A stretch of DNA of 64,000 nucleotides from Pseudomonas oryzihabitans (lineage in GTDB: Bacteria; Pseudomonadota; Gammaproteobacteria; Pseudomonadales; Pseudomonadaceae). The number at the start of each line of letters is the position of its first letter. The stretch's first letter is position 1. Of the stretch, positions 1 through 8,808 are shown one piece after another. The translations under genes were made by a program, and so were the position numbers. Where the stretch lies: contig NZ_VDND01000002.1 in assembly GCF_007665395.1 (NCBI RefSeq), forward strand, positions 124,001 through 188,000. The letters are read 5' to 3'. Below the pieces are notes generated by a model, which saw nothing but the letters and a program-made list of their open reading frames with translations, was not told the origin of the DNA and did not search any database.

Positions 1-588
1 GTCGGTCTTCTTGCTGGCCAGCAGGCCGTCGGCGTATTCCTTGGACAGGATGGACCCGAAGGCCATGGCCAGGTCGGCGAGGAAGGGCGCCTCCGGCTGG
101 TTGAGGGTGAAGCGCACGTGCTGGTCATCCACCTTGTCGATGGACTTGATCAGGGTGCCCATCTCCATGGCGGCGGCATAGGGATAGCCGCTGGGGGAGA
201 GGTTGTACCAGGGGTTGTTCTTGTCGAGCATGCGCTCGAAGCTGAACACCACGTCGTCGGCATTGAAGTCGCGGGTGGGCTTGAAGTACTCGGTGGTGTG
301 GAATTTCACCCCTTTGCGCAGGGTGAAGGTGTACTGCAGGCCGTCGGGGGAGACCTCCCAGCTTTCGGCCAGGCCCGGCTCCAGCTCGGCGGTGCCCTGC
401 TTGAATTCCACCAGGCGGTTGTAGAGCGGCGTCGCCGAGGCGTTGAAGGTGTAGCCCGAGGTATAGCGACCCGGATCGAAGCCTTCCGGATTGGCCTCGG
501 TGCAGACCACCAGCGGCCGGGCCAGGGCGGCCGTGGCGCTGAGGCAGAGCAGGGCGGCGAGGGACAGCGAGAAGAGCGGCTTGGACAC
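1..588 (-). CDS. Peptide ABC transporter substrate-binding protein, DppA-like (partial, C-terminus outside window)
   Basis: Reading leftward from a GTG at 588, the frame stays open for 196 codons to the window edge. A GAGGAA ribosome-binding site lies about 5 nt upstream of the GTG. The N-terminus is a signal peptide ([23 protein letters not shown]), followed by the family-5 solute-binding opening [19 protein letters not shown], closely matching the two complete paralogues at 633-2231 and 2302-3900. Family role: periplasmic capture of di- or tripeptides (or haem) for a Dpp-type importer. No permease or ATPase gene is visible here; in related pseudomonads they lie further along the cluster. 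The start rests on the ribosome-binding site and signal peptide. Confidence 0.88.
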   Translation of the reverse strand, partial: MSKPLFSLSLAALLCLSATAALARPLVVCTEANPEGFDPGRYTSGYTFNASATPLYNRLVEFKQGTAELEPGLAESWEVSPDGLQYTFTLRKGVKFHTTEYFKPTRDFNADDVVFSFERMLDKNNPWYNLSPSGYPYAAAMEMGTLIKSIDKVDDQHVRFTLNQPEAPFLADLAMAFGSILSKEYADGLLASKKTD

Positions 589-606
589 GAAAGGTTCCTC
601 GTGAAA

Positions 607-623
607 GGCCCGCCGGGCGGGCC
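607..623 (-). terminator. GC-rich hairpin between two dppA paralogues
   Basis: A perfect 8-bp stem GGCCCGCC/GGGCGGGC with almost no loop lies after the stop of the 633-2231 gene and is followed on the minus strand by only three T residues. It could be a partial terminator, or a 3' stabiliser that sets expression of the next paralogue. A tight loop and short T run make full termination doubtful. Confidence 0.45.
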
Positions 624-632
624 GGACAGGGT

Positions 633-2231
633 TTAGCGGTCGAGGCTTACGCCATAGAAACCGGTGACGCCGAAGGGATTGATCTTGAAGCCCTGCACTT
701 CCTTGCGCATGGGCTGGGACACCACCGAGTGGGCCATGGGGCTCACCGGCATCTGCTGGCGAATGAGCTGCTGGGCGCGCTCATAGAGCCGGGTGCGCTC
801 GGCGCGGTCGTTGCTGGTCTTGGCCTGCTGGATGAGGGCGTCGTAGTCCTTGTCGCACCAGCGCGCATAGTTGCTGCCGCCGATGGCGCTGCAGCCGTAG
901 AGCACGCCCAGCCAGTTGTCCGGATCGCCGTTGTCGCCGGTCCAGCCATAGGTCAGCACATCGTGTTCGCCGGCCTTGGCGCGCTTGATGTACTCGCCCC
1001 ATTCGTAGCTGACGATCTTGGCCTTGATGCCGACCTTGGCCCAATCCTGCTGGATCATCTGCGCCGATTGGCGGGCATTGGGGTTGGAGGCGCGCTGTAC
1101 CGTCATGGCCCAGAGGGCGATCTCGGTGCCGTCCTTGATCCCGGCCTGCTTGAGCAGCGCCTTGGCCTTTTCCGGATCGTAGGGCGCACCCTTGATGCTG
1201 TTGTCGTAGGACCACTGGTTCGGCGGGATGACGTTCTGCGCCACTTGGCCGGCGCCCTGGAACACGGTGTCGACGATGGCCTGCTTGTTGATGGCCATGT
1301 CCAGGGCGCGTCTTACCTCGGGCTTATCCAGCGGCGGATGCTGCACGTTGTAGGCGAGGAAGCCGACGTTGAAGCCTGGCTGCTGCAGTACCTTCAGGTG
1401 CGGATCCTGCTTCATCTCCACCAGGTCGGCCGGCCGCGCATAGCCACTGACCTGGCACTCGTTGGCCTTGAGCTTCTGCAGGCGGGTGGCGGCATCGGGG
1501 GTGATGGCGAAGATCAGGTTGTCGAGCTTGACGTCCTCGGGCTTCCAGTAGTCGCGATTGCCCTTGTAGCGGATCACCGCATCCTTCTGGTAGCGGCTGA
1601 AGACGAAGGGCCCGGTGCCGATGGGCTGCTGGTTGAGCAGCTCGGGCTTGCCCTGCTTGAGCAACTGGTCGGCGTACTCCGCCGACTGGATGGAGGCGAA
1701 GCTCATGGCCAGGTCGGCGGCGAAGGCGGCGTCCACCTTGTTGAGGGTGAAGACCACGGTCTGGTCGTCGGTCTTGGCCACCTGGGCGATGTTCTGGTCC
1801 AGCTCCATGTCGGTGAAATAGGGGAATTCCGTGGGGTAGGCCTTCCGGAACGGCTGCTCCTTGTCGAGCATGCGCTGGAAGGTGAAGACCACGTCGTCGG
1901 CGTTGAAGTCGCGCGTGGGTTTGAAGTAGTCGGTGGTGTGGAATTTCACGCCCTGGCGCAAGTGGAAGGTATAGGTCTTGCCATCGGCGCTCACATCCCA
2001 GCGGGTCGCCAGACCCGGCTCCAGGGTGGTGCCGCCGCGCTGGAACTGCACCAGGCGGTTGAAGACCGTTTCCGCGGAAGCATCGAATTCGGTGCCCGAG
2101 GTGTACTGCGCCGGATCGAAACCGGCCGGGCTGGCTTCCGAGCAATAGACGAGGTTGCTCGCCGCCTGGGCGAGCGGAGCACAGGCGAGCAGGCTCGCCG
2201 CCAGCAATGAGTAGGCGTAGGGAAGGCGCAT
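633..2231 (-). CDS. Peptide ABC transporter substrate-binding protein, DppA-like
   Basis: 532-residue periplasmic solute-binding protein of family 5 (SBP_bac_5). A signal peptide ends near ACAPLAQAA; the mature part opens [20 protein letters not shown] and carries the family's [19 protein letters not shown] stretch. Role by family: binds di- or oligopeptides and hands them to the Dpp permease. The ATG at 2231 is preferred over the upstream TTG at 2252 because GGAG sits 8 nt before it and the signal peptide begins there. It has exactly the same length as the next gene upstream (2302-3900), so the pair look like a tandem duplication that has diverged. The specific ligand cannot be read from sequence. 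Confidence 0.93.
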   Translation of the reverse strand: MRLPYAYSLLAASLLACAPLAQAASNLVYCSEASPAGFDPAQYTSGTEFDASAETVFNRLVQFQRGGTTLEPGLATRWDVSADGKTYTFHLRQGVKFHTTDYFKPTRDFNADDVVFTFQRMLDKEQPFRKAYPTEFPYFTDMELDQNIAQVAKTDDQTVVFTLNKVDAAFAADLAMSFASIQSAEYADQLLKQGKPELLNQQPIGTGPFVFSRYQKDAVIRYKGNRDYWKPEDVKLDNLIFAITPDAATRLQKLKANECQVSGYARPADLVEMKQDPHLKVLQQPGFNVGFLAYNVQHPPLDKPEVRRALDMAINKQAIVDTVFQGAGQVAQNVIPPNQWSYDNSIKGAPYDPEKAKALLKQAGIKDGTEIALWAMTVQRASNPNARQSAQMIQQDWAKVGIKAKIVSYEWGEYIKRAKAGEHDVLTYGWTGDNGDPDNWLGVLYGCSAIGGSNYARWCDKDYDALIQQAKTSNDRAERTRLYERAQQLIRQQMPVSPMAHSVVSQPMRKEVQGFKINPFGVTGFYGVSLDR

Positions 2232-2258
2232 GGGATTCACTCCATCAGTCAAATGAAC

Positions 2259-2293
2259 GGCCAGGACCGGGCGTCTGGCGCCCGATCCCGGCC
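2259..2293 (-). terminator. Inter-paralogue hairpin
   Basis: An imperfect stem pairs GGCCAGGACCGGGCG with CGCCCGATCCCGGCC around a 5-nt loop, placed directly after the stop of the 2302-3900 gene and before the ribosome-binding site of the next paralogue. There is no T tract, so partial termination or mRNA stabilisation is more likely than full termination. Confidence 0.45.
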
Positions 2294-2301
2294 AACAGGC
2301 T

Positions 2302-3900
2302 TCACTTGCTGACGCTGACGCCGTAGAACTCGTTCAACCCGAAGGGGCTGATCTTGTAGTCCTGGACTTCCTTGCGCATCGGCATGTAGACCGTGGAGTG
2401 CGCGATGGGCGTCATGGGTACCTGCTGCTTGAGGACCTGCTGGGCCTGCTCGTAGAGCTTGGTGCGCTCGCCCTGGTCGGTCACGCGCTTGGCGTTGACC
2501 ACCAGGTCGTCGAACGGCTTGTAGCACCAGCGCGAGTAGTTGTTGCCGCCAATGGCCTTGCAACCGAAGAGGGTCGCCAACCAGTTGTCCGGGTCACCAT
2601 TGTCGCCGCTCCAGCCGATCAGCATGATGTCGTGCTCGCCGGCCTTGGCGCGCTTGTTGTACTCGCCCCATTCGTAGCTGACGATCTTGGTCTTGACGCC
2701 AATCTTGGCCCAATCCTGCTGCAGCATCTCCGCCATCAGGCGCGCATTGGGGTTGTAGGGCCGCTGCACCGGCATGGCCCAGAGGGTGAACTCGGTGCCT
2801 TCCTTGAAGCCGGCTTCCTTGAGCAGGGCCTTGGCCTTCTCCGGATCATAGGGCGCGTCCTTGATGGACTTGTCGTAGGACCACTGGGTCGGCGGCATGG
2901 CGTTGACGGCCACCTGGCCGGCGCCCTGGTAGACGGCATTGATGATGGCCTGCTTGTTGACCGCCATGTCCAGCGCCTGGCGCACCTTCAGCTTGCCCAG
3001 GTCGCCATGCTCGGTGTTGTAGGAGATGTAGCCGAGGTTGAAGCCCGGCTGCGAGGGCAGCTTGAGGTTCGGATCCTTCTTCAGGCCATCCAGATCCGCC
3101 GGACGCGGATAGACGGTGATCTGGCATTCGCCGGCCTTGAGCTTCTGCATCCGTACCGAGGGATCGGTGTTGATGGAGAAGATCAGGTTGTCCACCTTGG
3201 CGCCCTCGGCCTTGTCCCAGTAGTCCGGGTTGGCCTTGTAACGGATCACCGCATCCTTCTGGTAGCGGCTGAAGACGAAGGGACCGGTGCCGATGGGCTT
3301 CTGGTTGATCTCGGCGGGCTTGCCGGCCTTGAGCAGCTTGTCCGCGTACTCGGCCGACTGGATCGATGGGAAGGGCATCGCCAGATTCTGCAGGAAGGCG
3401 GCGTCCACTTCGTTGAGGGTCATGCGCACCGTGTAGTCGTCGACCTTTTCCACCTTGGCGATGTTCTGGTCGAGGCCCATGTCGGTGAAATAGGGGAATT
3501 CGGTGGGGTAGGCCTTCCGGAACGGCTGGTCCTTGTCCAGCATGCGCTGGAAGGTGAACAGGACGTCATCGGCATTGAATTCGCGGGTCGGCTTGAAATA
3601 GTCCGTGGTATGGAATTTCACGCCCTTGCGCAGGTGGAAGGTATAGGTCTTGCCGTCCTCGCTGATGTCCCAGCTCTCGGCCAGGCCCGGCTTGACCTGG
3701 GTACCGCCGCGCTCGAATTGGGTCAGCTTGTTGAAGATGGTTTCCGCCGAGGCATCGAAGTCGGTCCCCGTGGTGTATTGCGCCGGATCGAAACCGGCCG
3801 GGCTGCCTTCGGAGCAGAACACCAGGTTGGCCGCCTGGGCCAGGGGCGCGCCGGCCAGCAGACCGGAAGCGAAGAGGGCAGCGAGTACGTTCTTGTGCAT
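2302..3900 (-). CDS. Peptide ABC transporter substrate-binding protein, DppA-like
   Basis: 532-residue family-5 periplasmic binding protein with signal peptide MHKNVLAALFASGLLAGAPLAQAA and mature start [21 protein letters not shown]. It shares long identical blocks with the 633-2231 protein, for example [22 protein letters not shown], so both bind related peptides by inference. The frame is open well upstream, but the ATG at 3900 is chosen because the signal peptide starts there and an AGG-type site precedes it. It is the promoter-proximal member of the three-gene tandem set; a 246-bp region with a palindrome (3981-4003) lies upstream and presumably holds the promoter. Confidence 0.94.
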   Translation of the reverse strand: MHKNVLAALFASGLLAGAPLAQAANLVFCSEGSPAGFDPAQYTTGTDFDASAETIFNKLTQFERGGTQVKPGLAESWDISEDGKTYTFHLRKGVKFHTTDYFKPTREFNADDVLFTFQRMLDKDQPFRKAYPTEFPYFTDMGLDQNIAKVEKVDDYTVRMTLNEVDAAFLQNLAMPFPSIQSAEYADKLLKAGKPAEINQKPIGTGPFVFSRYQKDAVIRYKANPDYWDKAEGAKVDNLIFSINTDPSVRMQKLKAGECQITVYPRPADLDGLKKDPNLKLPSQPGFNLGYISYNTEHGDLGKLKVRQALDMAVNKQAIINAVYQGAGQVAVNAMPPTQWSYDKSIKDAPYDPEKAKALLKEAGFKEGTEFTLWAMPVQRPYNPNARLMAEMLQQDWAKIGVKTKIVSYEWGEYNKRAKAGEHDIMLIGWSGDNGDPDNWLATLFGCKAIGGNNYSRWCYKPFDDLVVNAKRVTDQGERTKLYEQAQQVLKQQVPMTPIAHSTVYMPMRKEVQDYKISPFGLNEFYGVSVSK

Positions 3901-3980
3901 GGAGACCTCATGTCGGGGACGACGCACCGCGCTGTGGCGATGCGAAACAGAATGCCGATGTCTTGTGGACAGATGAGCCC

Positions 3981-4003
3981 ACATGCACAGCCTGTGCCCA
4001 TGT
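3981..4003. promoter_or_regulatory. Palindrome upstream of the dppA paralogues (possible operator)
   Basis: GCACAG-C-CTGTGC (3985-3997) is a perfect 13-bp palindrome, flanked by ACATG at 3981 and CATGT at 3999. It lies about 85-100 bp before the first dppA start. Peptide-uptake genes of P. aeruginosa are repressed by PsdR, so an operator is plausible, but the identity of any bound protein is inference. Confidence 0.35.
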
Positions 4004-4091
4004 CCATAGCCCAGGCGAGCTATTGACGCGAAGAGACCCAAACAAAAAACAGATGTCGCAAAGATATAAGACGAGTTACTTGCGGTTGCGC

Positions 4092-4118
4092 CCGGCGCGC
4101 ACCAAAAGTGCGCGCCGG
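4092..4118 (-). terminator. Strong hairpin downstream of the SIMPL gene
   Basis: A perfect 11-bp stem, CCGGCGCGCAC/GTGCGCGCCGG, with a 5-nt loop starts about 30 nt past the stop of the 4147-4854 gene on the minus strand. No T run follows it. The stem would be very stable in RNA and probably ends or protects the SIMPL transcript before the dppA promoter. Confidence 0.5.
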
Positions 4119-4146
4119 AACAGTGTTGTTACTTTTCTGCACCGGA

Positions 4147-4854
4147 TCAGGGCATTTGTACTTCGATGGTACCGCCTGCGGTGACTTCGACCGTGGTGGT
4201 GCCCGGGGCGACGTCCGGGGTCACGGCGTCACTGGCGGCCTTCATGGCGGACATGCGCAGCATGGGCAGGGGCTGGGGTACGCCACTGGTACCGAGGTCC
4301 AGGTTGACGATGCGATAGCCCGAGCCACCCAGGGCGTCGGTGGCCAGCTGGGCACGCGCCTTGAAGGCGGCCACGGCGTCCTTGAACAGGGCATCTTCCT
4401 GCTGCTTGCGGGTGCCGTCGGCGATGCTGAATTGCAGATTGCCCATCTTCAGGTTACCTAGCAGTTCGCCGGTCAGCTTGGACAGAGCGGGGAAGTCCGC
4501 GCTTTCCAGGCGCAATTCGCCGCGCTCGCGCCAGGCGTTGATGGCGCGGCCCTGGTCCTCATAGACCGGATAGGTGTTGCGGTTGCCCAGGGAGACGGTC
4601 ACCCCGGACACCTTGCGCGCCTGCTCCAGGGCCGCGTTGAGGGTCTTGGTGGTCTCGCTGGCGAGGGCGGCCGGATCCTGGCCCTGGCTCTCGGTGTAGA
4701 GCATGACCTGCATCCGATCACGCGGCACTTCCCGGCTGACCTCGGCCCTCAGGCTGATCTGGTTGTAGCGCGGCTCGTCGGCCTGGGCGCCGGTGGCGAG
4801 GGCGGCGCTGAAGAGGGCAGCACCCAGCACGAGCGGGCGTAGGGAAAAGGTCAT
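4147..4854 (-). CDS. SIMPL domain-containing periplasmic protein (DUF541)
   Basis: 235 residues with a signal peptide ending near ATGAQA, then a SIMPL/DUF541 domain: the YNQISLRAEVSREVPRD opening, repeated Ala/Glu-rich helices and the VTVSLGNRNTYPVY segment are typical. Family members are secreted or periplasmic; the E. coli homologue YggE is linked to oxidative-stress tolerance, but no enzymatic activity is established. Divergent from roxS with 177 bp between the two starts. The same pairing with roxSR is known in P. aeruginosa, so a redox-stress link is plausible but inferred. The ATG at 4854 begins the signal peptide. Confidence 0.9.
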   Translation of the reverse strand: MTFSLRPLVLGAALFSAALATGAQADEPRYNQISLRAEVSREVPRDRMQVMLYTESQGQDPAALASETTKTLNAALEQARKVSGVTVSLGNRNTYPVYEDQGRAINAWRERGELRLESADFPALSKLTGELLGNLKMGNLQFSIADGTRKQQEDALFKDAVAAFKARAQLATDALGGSGYRIVNLDLGTSGVPQPLPMLRMSAMKAASDAVTPDVAPGTTTVEVTAGGTIEVQMP

Positions 4855-5031
4855 GGTGTTCTCCTGATTGGCAGTACGAAAGCCTTGGGACAGCGGACCC
4901 GGCGGATGGTGCGTCGCTTTGCCGCGTCGGCGGTGGAGGGCGAACGGCTCTCGCTATAATGCCGAGTCTGCTCCGACGGCAAGCCCTTCCGGGCCTGCCG
5001 TCTCGATCGCTTCTTGCGCCTGGAACCTCGC

Positions 5032-6291
5032 ATGTTCTCCTTGCCCGTTCAATGGTTGTCCGCCAATCGCCAGAATCTCGGCCGCCTGGTTCTCATCCGC
5101 GTGCTGGTGCTGGCCGCCCAGGCCGGCTCGGTGGGCATCGCCCGGCTGTCGGGCATCGTCCAGCTGCCCTGGACGGCGCTGGCCATCACCCTCGGGGTGT
5201 CGGCGGTCCTCTGCCTGTTCGCCGCCCTGCGGCTGACCCGCTCCTGGCCGGTCACCGAGCAGGAATACGCGGCGCACCTGGGGTGCGACCTGGCCATCCA
5301 CAGCGCCCTGCTGTATTTCGCCGGCGGCCCGACCAACCCCTTCGCCTCCTACTACCTGGTCCCCCTGACCATCGCCGCGGCCACGCTGCCCTGGCTGTAC
5401 ACCCTGGTGCTGGCGGCCCTGACCCTGGCGGTCTTCTCGCTGATGCTGCTGTCCTATGAGCCGCTGCACCTGCTGGCTGCCAACGATGGCGCGGTGCTGA
5501 GCTACGGCATGTGGCTGAGCTTCGCGCTGTCCGCCGCGGTCATCACCCTGTTCGTCGCGCGGATGGCCACCGCCCTGCGCGAGCAGGAAAGCCTGCAGGC
5601 CCAGCGCCGCGAACAGGCCATGCGTGACCAGCAATTGCTGGCGGTGGCCACCCAGGCCGCCGGTGCCGCCCACGAACTCAGTACGCCGCTGTCCACCATG
5701 AGCGTCTTGCTCAAGGAGCTGCAGCAGGAATATGCCGGCCAGCCGACCCTGAGCGAGGACCTGGCGCTGCTGCAGGCCCAGGTCGGCCAGTGCAAGCAGA
5801 CCCTGCAGCAACTGGTGCGGGCGGCCGAAGCCGACCGGCGCCAGACGGTGCAGGAGCAGACCGCCGTGGAGTGGCTGGAGGCGACCATGGATCGCTGGCA
5901 CCTGATGCGGCCGGAGGCCACCTATCGCTTCGAGGTGATCAGCCTCGGCACGCCGCCGCGCCTCACCCCGCCGGTCGAACTTACCCAGGCGCTGTTGAAT
6001 CTACTCAACAACGCCGCCGACGCCTGCCCGGAGAACCTGGCCATCCGGCTGCACTGGGATGCCCGCGAGCTGTGCCTGTCGATCCGCGACCACGGCGCCG
6101 GCGTGCCCCTGGCCATCGCCGAGCAGCTCGGCAAACCCTTTTTCACCACCAAGGGCAAGGGCTTCGGTCTGGGCCTGTTCCTCAGCCAGGCCAGCGTTAC
6201 CCGCGCCGGTGGCACGGTGAAGCTCTACAATCACGAAGAAGGCGGCACCCTCACCGAATTGCGCCTGCCGCGGCACTACGCCCTGGCGTGA
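5032..6291 (+). CDS. roxS: Redox-sensing sensor histidine kinase RoxS (RegB/PrrB family)
   Basis: 419-residue inner-membrane kinase. Multiple hydrophobic segments fill residues 20-160; the RegB quinone-site motif GGPTNPF is at 98-104. The H-box AAHELSTPLSTM places the phosphorylated histidine at 214. C254, in VGQCKQTL, sits where RegB has its redox-active cysteine. N-box (NNAADA) and G-boxes (GKGFGLGL) follow. Family role: senses the respiratory quinone/redox state and phosphorylates RoxR to control terminal oxidases and cyanide tolerance. ATG 5032 is chosen over TTG 5014 because GGA lies about 8 nt before it. It is followed 16 nt later by roxR, forming an operon. The SIMPL gene diverges upstream. 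Confidence 0.93.
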   Translation: MFSLPVQWLSANRQNLGRLVLIRVLVLAAQAGSVGIARLSGIVQLPWTALAITLGVSAVLCLFAALRLTRSWPVTEQEYAAHLGCDLAIHSALLYFAGGPTNPFASYYLVPLTIAAATLPWLYTLVLAALTLAVFSLMLLSYEPLHLLAANDGAVLSYGMWLSFALSAAVITLFVARMATALREQESLQAQRREQAMRDQQLLAVATQAAGAAHELSTPLSTMSVLLKELQQEYAGQPTLSEDLALLQAQVGQCKQTLQQLVRAAEADRRQTVQEQTAVEWLEATMDRWHLMRPEATYRFEVISLGTPPRLTPPVELTQALLNLLNNAADACPENLAIRLHWDARELCLSIRDHGAGVPLAIAEQLGKPFFTTKGKGFGLGLFLSQASVTRAGGTVKLYNHEEGGTLTELRLPRHYALA

Positions 6292-6307
6292 ATGCCTGGA
6301 GAATCCT

Positions 6308-6868
6308 ATGACTGACGACCTCAACAGCGGTTTCGACGACCAGCCCCACATCCTGCTGGTCGACGACGATCCCACCTTCACCCGGGTCATGGCCCGTGCC
6401 ATGGATCGCCGCGGCCTGCGCGTCTCCATCGCCGACAGCGCCGAGGAAGGCCTGCAACTGGCCAAGGACGACCTGCCGGACTACGCGGTACTCGACCTGA
6501 AGATGGAAGGCGACTCCGGCCTGGTGCTGCTGCCCAAGCTGCTGGAGCTGCACCCGGAGATGCGCGTGGTGCTGCTGACCGGCTACTCCAGCATCGCCAC
6601 CGCGGTGGAAGCCATCAAGCGCGGCGCCACCAACTACCTGTGCAAGCCGGCCGATGCCGACGACGTCCTGGCCGCCTTGCTGGCCCAGCACGCCGACCTC
6701 GATACCCTGGTGCCGGACAACCCCATGTCGGTGGATCGCCTGCAGTGGGAGCACATCCAGCGGGTGCTGGCCGAGCACGAGGGCAACATCTCGGCGACTG
6801 CCCGGGCCCTCGGCATGCACCGCCGGACCTTGCAGCGCAAGTTGCAGAAGCGCCCCGTCCGGCGCTGA
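6308..6868 (+). CDS. roxR: Response regulator RoxR (RegA/PrrA/ActR family)
   Basis: 186 residues: receiver domain at 15-130 (acidic pocket VDDD near 20, phosphorylated D63 in VLDLKMEG, conserved T and K in LLTGYSS and CKPAD), a short linker, then a Fis-type helix-turn-helix at about 145-183 (HEGNISATARALGMHRRTLQRKL). This short RegA architecture without an AAA domain acts as a direct DNA-binding activator. Partner kinase RoxS is encoded 16 nt upstream. The family controls terminal oxidases, electron transfer and cyanide resistance. A hairpin follows the stop codon. Confidence 0.94.
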   Translation: MTDDLNSGFDDQPHILLVDDDPTFTRVMARAMDRRGLRVSIADSAEEGLQLAKDDLPDYAVLDLKMEGDSGLVLLPKLLELHPEMRVVLLTGYSSIATAVEAIKRGATNYLCKPADADDVLAALLAQHADLDTLVPDNPMSVDRLQWEHIQRVLAEHEGNISATARALGMHRRTLQRKLQKRPVRR

Positions 6869-6875
6869 CGGACCG

Positions 6876-6902
6876 TCATCGCCCGGGCTCGCTGGGCGAT
6901 GA
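6876..6902 (+). terminator. Hairpin after roxR
   Basis: TCATCGCCC and GGGCGATGA form a perfect 9-bp stem with a 9-nt loop just after the roxR stop. The downstream sequence CTGTTACATTGTTT is only moderately T-rich, so it is a plausible but not ideal intrinsic terminator. Confidence 0.55.
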
Positions 6903-6990
6903 CTGTTACATTGTTTCAGTCAGAATTCGTTCAGGCATTCCGGCATAGGCTGTGCAAGCGTCTCGTTGAGCAGTCTTTGAGAGTCCGAGC

Positions 6991-8724
6991 ATGTCCGAAT
7001 CCGCCGTACCCGTGCCCTCCGTCTATGGGGCTTCCCGCGGTCATTTCCTCGCCCGTGTCTGGGCGCTGATCACCCCCTACTGGCGCAGTGAAGAGAAGGG
7101 CAAGGCCTGGCTGCTGCTCTGCGTGGTCATCGCCCTGTCCCTGGCCGGGGTCGGCCTGTCGGTCGCCCTGAACACCTGGTATCGCTACTTCTACGATGCC
7201 CTGCAGAATCGCGATCTGGCCGCCTTCATCCGGCTGATGCTGTACTTCTGCGGGCTGGCGGCCAGCGCCATCCTGCTGGCCGTGTACCGGCTGTACCTGA
7301 CCCAGGCGCTGACCATCAACTGGCGGCGCTGGCTGACCGAAAAGCACTTCGGCCTCTGGCTGGCGGAGCGCAACTACTACCACCTCGAACGGGAAGGCGG
7401 CGCCGACAACCCCGACCAGCGCCTGACCGAAGACATCCGCGACTTCGCCGAGACCACCCTGAGCCTGGGGCTGGGTTTCATCCGCACCGTGGTCAGCCTG
7501 GTGTCCTTCAGCGTCATCCTGTTTGGCATTTCCGGCGACATCACCCTGTTCGGCATCACCATCCCGGCCTACATGTTCTGGGCCGCGCTGATCTACGCCG
7601 CCATCGGTACCTGGCTGACTCACCTGATCGGGCGCCGGCTGATCGGCCTGTACAACCAGCAGCAGCGCTACGAAGCCGACCTGCGCTTCGGTCTGATCCG
7701 CGTCCGCGAGAAGGCCGAGAGCGTGGCGCTGTTCCGCGGCGAGGCCAACGAGCATCGCCGGCTGCTGGACCGCTTCGGCTACGTCTGGGGCAACTACCAC
7801 CTGCTGATGAACTACACCAAGCGGCTGACCTTCTTCACCGCCGGCTACAGCCAGATCGCCATCATCGCCGGCTTCGTGCTGGCCGCGCCGCGCTATTTCT
7901 CGGGCAAGATCCAGCTCGGCGACCTGATGCAGATCAACTCGGCGTTCGGCAACGTCCAGGAAAGCCTCAGCTGGTTCGTCGACGCCTACGTCAGCCTGGC
8001 CGGCTGGCGCGCCGTCTCCGACCGTCTGCTCACCTTCCGCGAGGCCATGGCCGAGCTGAGCCAGGAATCCGACATCCTGGAACCGCGCACGGGCGATACC
8101 GACCTGCTGCTGGAGGGCCTGACCCTGAGCGCCGCCGGCCGCCTGCTGCTGCAGCCCACCGACCTGCGCATCGCCCGTGGCGAACACCTGCTGGTCGAGG
8201 GCGCCTCGGGCAGCGGCAAGAGCACCCTGCTGCGGGCGCTGGCCGGACTCTGGCGCCAAGGGCAGGGCGGTATCGCCGTGCCACCCGGGCGCCAGCTGTT
8301 CCTGCCGCAACAGCCCTACCTGCCCATCGGTACCCTGCGCGAGGCGCTGTCCTATCCGCAACCGCAGGAGGCCTATCCCGACGAGCGCCTGGCCGAGGTA
8401 CTGCACCTGTGCCGGCTCGACCACCTGCGCGAGCACCTGGACGAATGCCGTCATTGGGAACGCACCCTGTCACCGGGTGAACAGCAGCGCGTGGCGCTGG
8501 CGCGAGCACTGCTCTACGCCCCCGACTGGCTGTTCCTCGACGAAGCCAGCTCGGCGCTGAGCGAGGCGGACGAGCGCGCCCTCTACGAGCGGCTGCTCGC
8601 CGAGAATCCCGGCCTGACCCTGATTAGCGTCGGCCATCGTCCGAGTCTGCGTGCCTACCACCGCCGTCACCTCCTGCTGGAAGGTCAAGAGCTGCGGCCT
8701 AGAGGCGTGGGCGACGCATCCTGA
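6991..8724 (+). CDS. ABC transporter, fused permease/ATPase, SbmA/BacA-like (YddA type)
   Basis: 577 residues. The N-terminal half (about 30-340) is an ABC membrane domain of the SbmA/BacA type with segments such as WLLLCVVIALSLAGVGLSVAL and the LTEDIRDFAETTLSL motif. The C-terminal ATPase (about 370-565) has Walker A GASGSGKST, signature LSPGEQQRVALARAL and Walker B WLFLDEASSAL. Relatives import peptides, bleomycin or vitamin B12-like compounds; Rv1819c of Mycobacterium is of this fused kind. Substrate here is unknown. No partner genes are adjacent: roxR lies upstream after a hairpin, and a GntR regulator downstream has its own start region. The ATG at 6991 follows GAGAGTCCGAGC, a weak site. 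Confidence 0.88.
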   Translation: MSESAVPVPSVYGASRGHFLARVWALITPYWRSEEKGKAWLLLCVVIALSLAGVGLSVALNTWYRYFYDALQNRDLAAFIRLMLYFCGLAASAILLAVYRLYLTQALTINWRRWLTEKHFGLWLAERNYYHLEREGGADNPDQRLTEDIRDFAETTLSLGLGFIRTVVSLVSFSVILFGISGDITLFGITIPAYMFWAALIYAAIGTWLTHLIGRRLIGLYNQQQRYEADLRFGLIRVREKAESVALFRGEANEHRRLLDRFGYVWGNYHLLMNYTKRLTFFTAGYSQIAIIAGFVLAAPRYFSGKIQLGDLMQINSAFGNVQESLSWFVDAYVSLAGWRAVSDRLLTFREAMAELSQESDILEPRTGDTDLLLEGLTLSAAGRLLLQPTDLRIARGEHLLVEGASGSGKSTLLRALAGLWRQGQGGIAVPPGRQLFLPQQPYLPIGTLREALSYPQPQEAYPDERLAEVLHLCRLDHLREHLDECRHWERTLSPGEQQRVALARALLYAPDWLFLDEASSALSEADERALYERLLAENPGLTLISVGHRPSLRAYHRRHLLLEGQELRPRGVGDAS

Positions 8725-8808
8725 TATGGACTGGGCGGTCTAGATCGGGCGTTTATCAGGGGGCGGGTGCTATGATTTCGCTAGCCCTTTAATCTGGTAC
8801 GAAAATCC

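Noticed and set aside
3901-4041. N-terminal extension of the third dppA paralogue
   Set aside because: The extra 47 residues are His/Arg-rich and precede a clear signal peptide; the ribosome-binding site fits ATG 3900.
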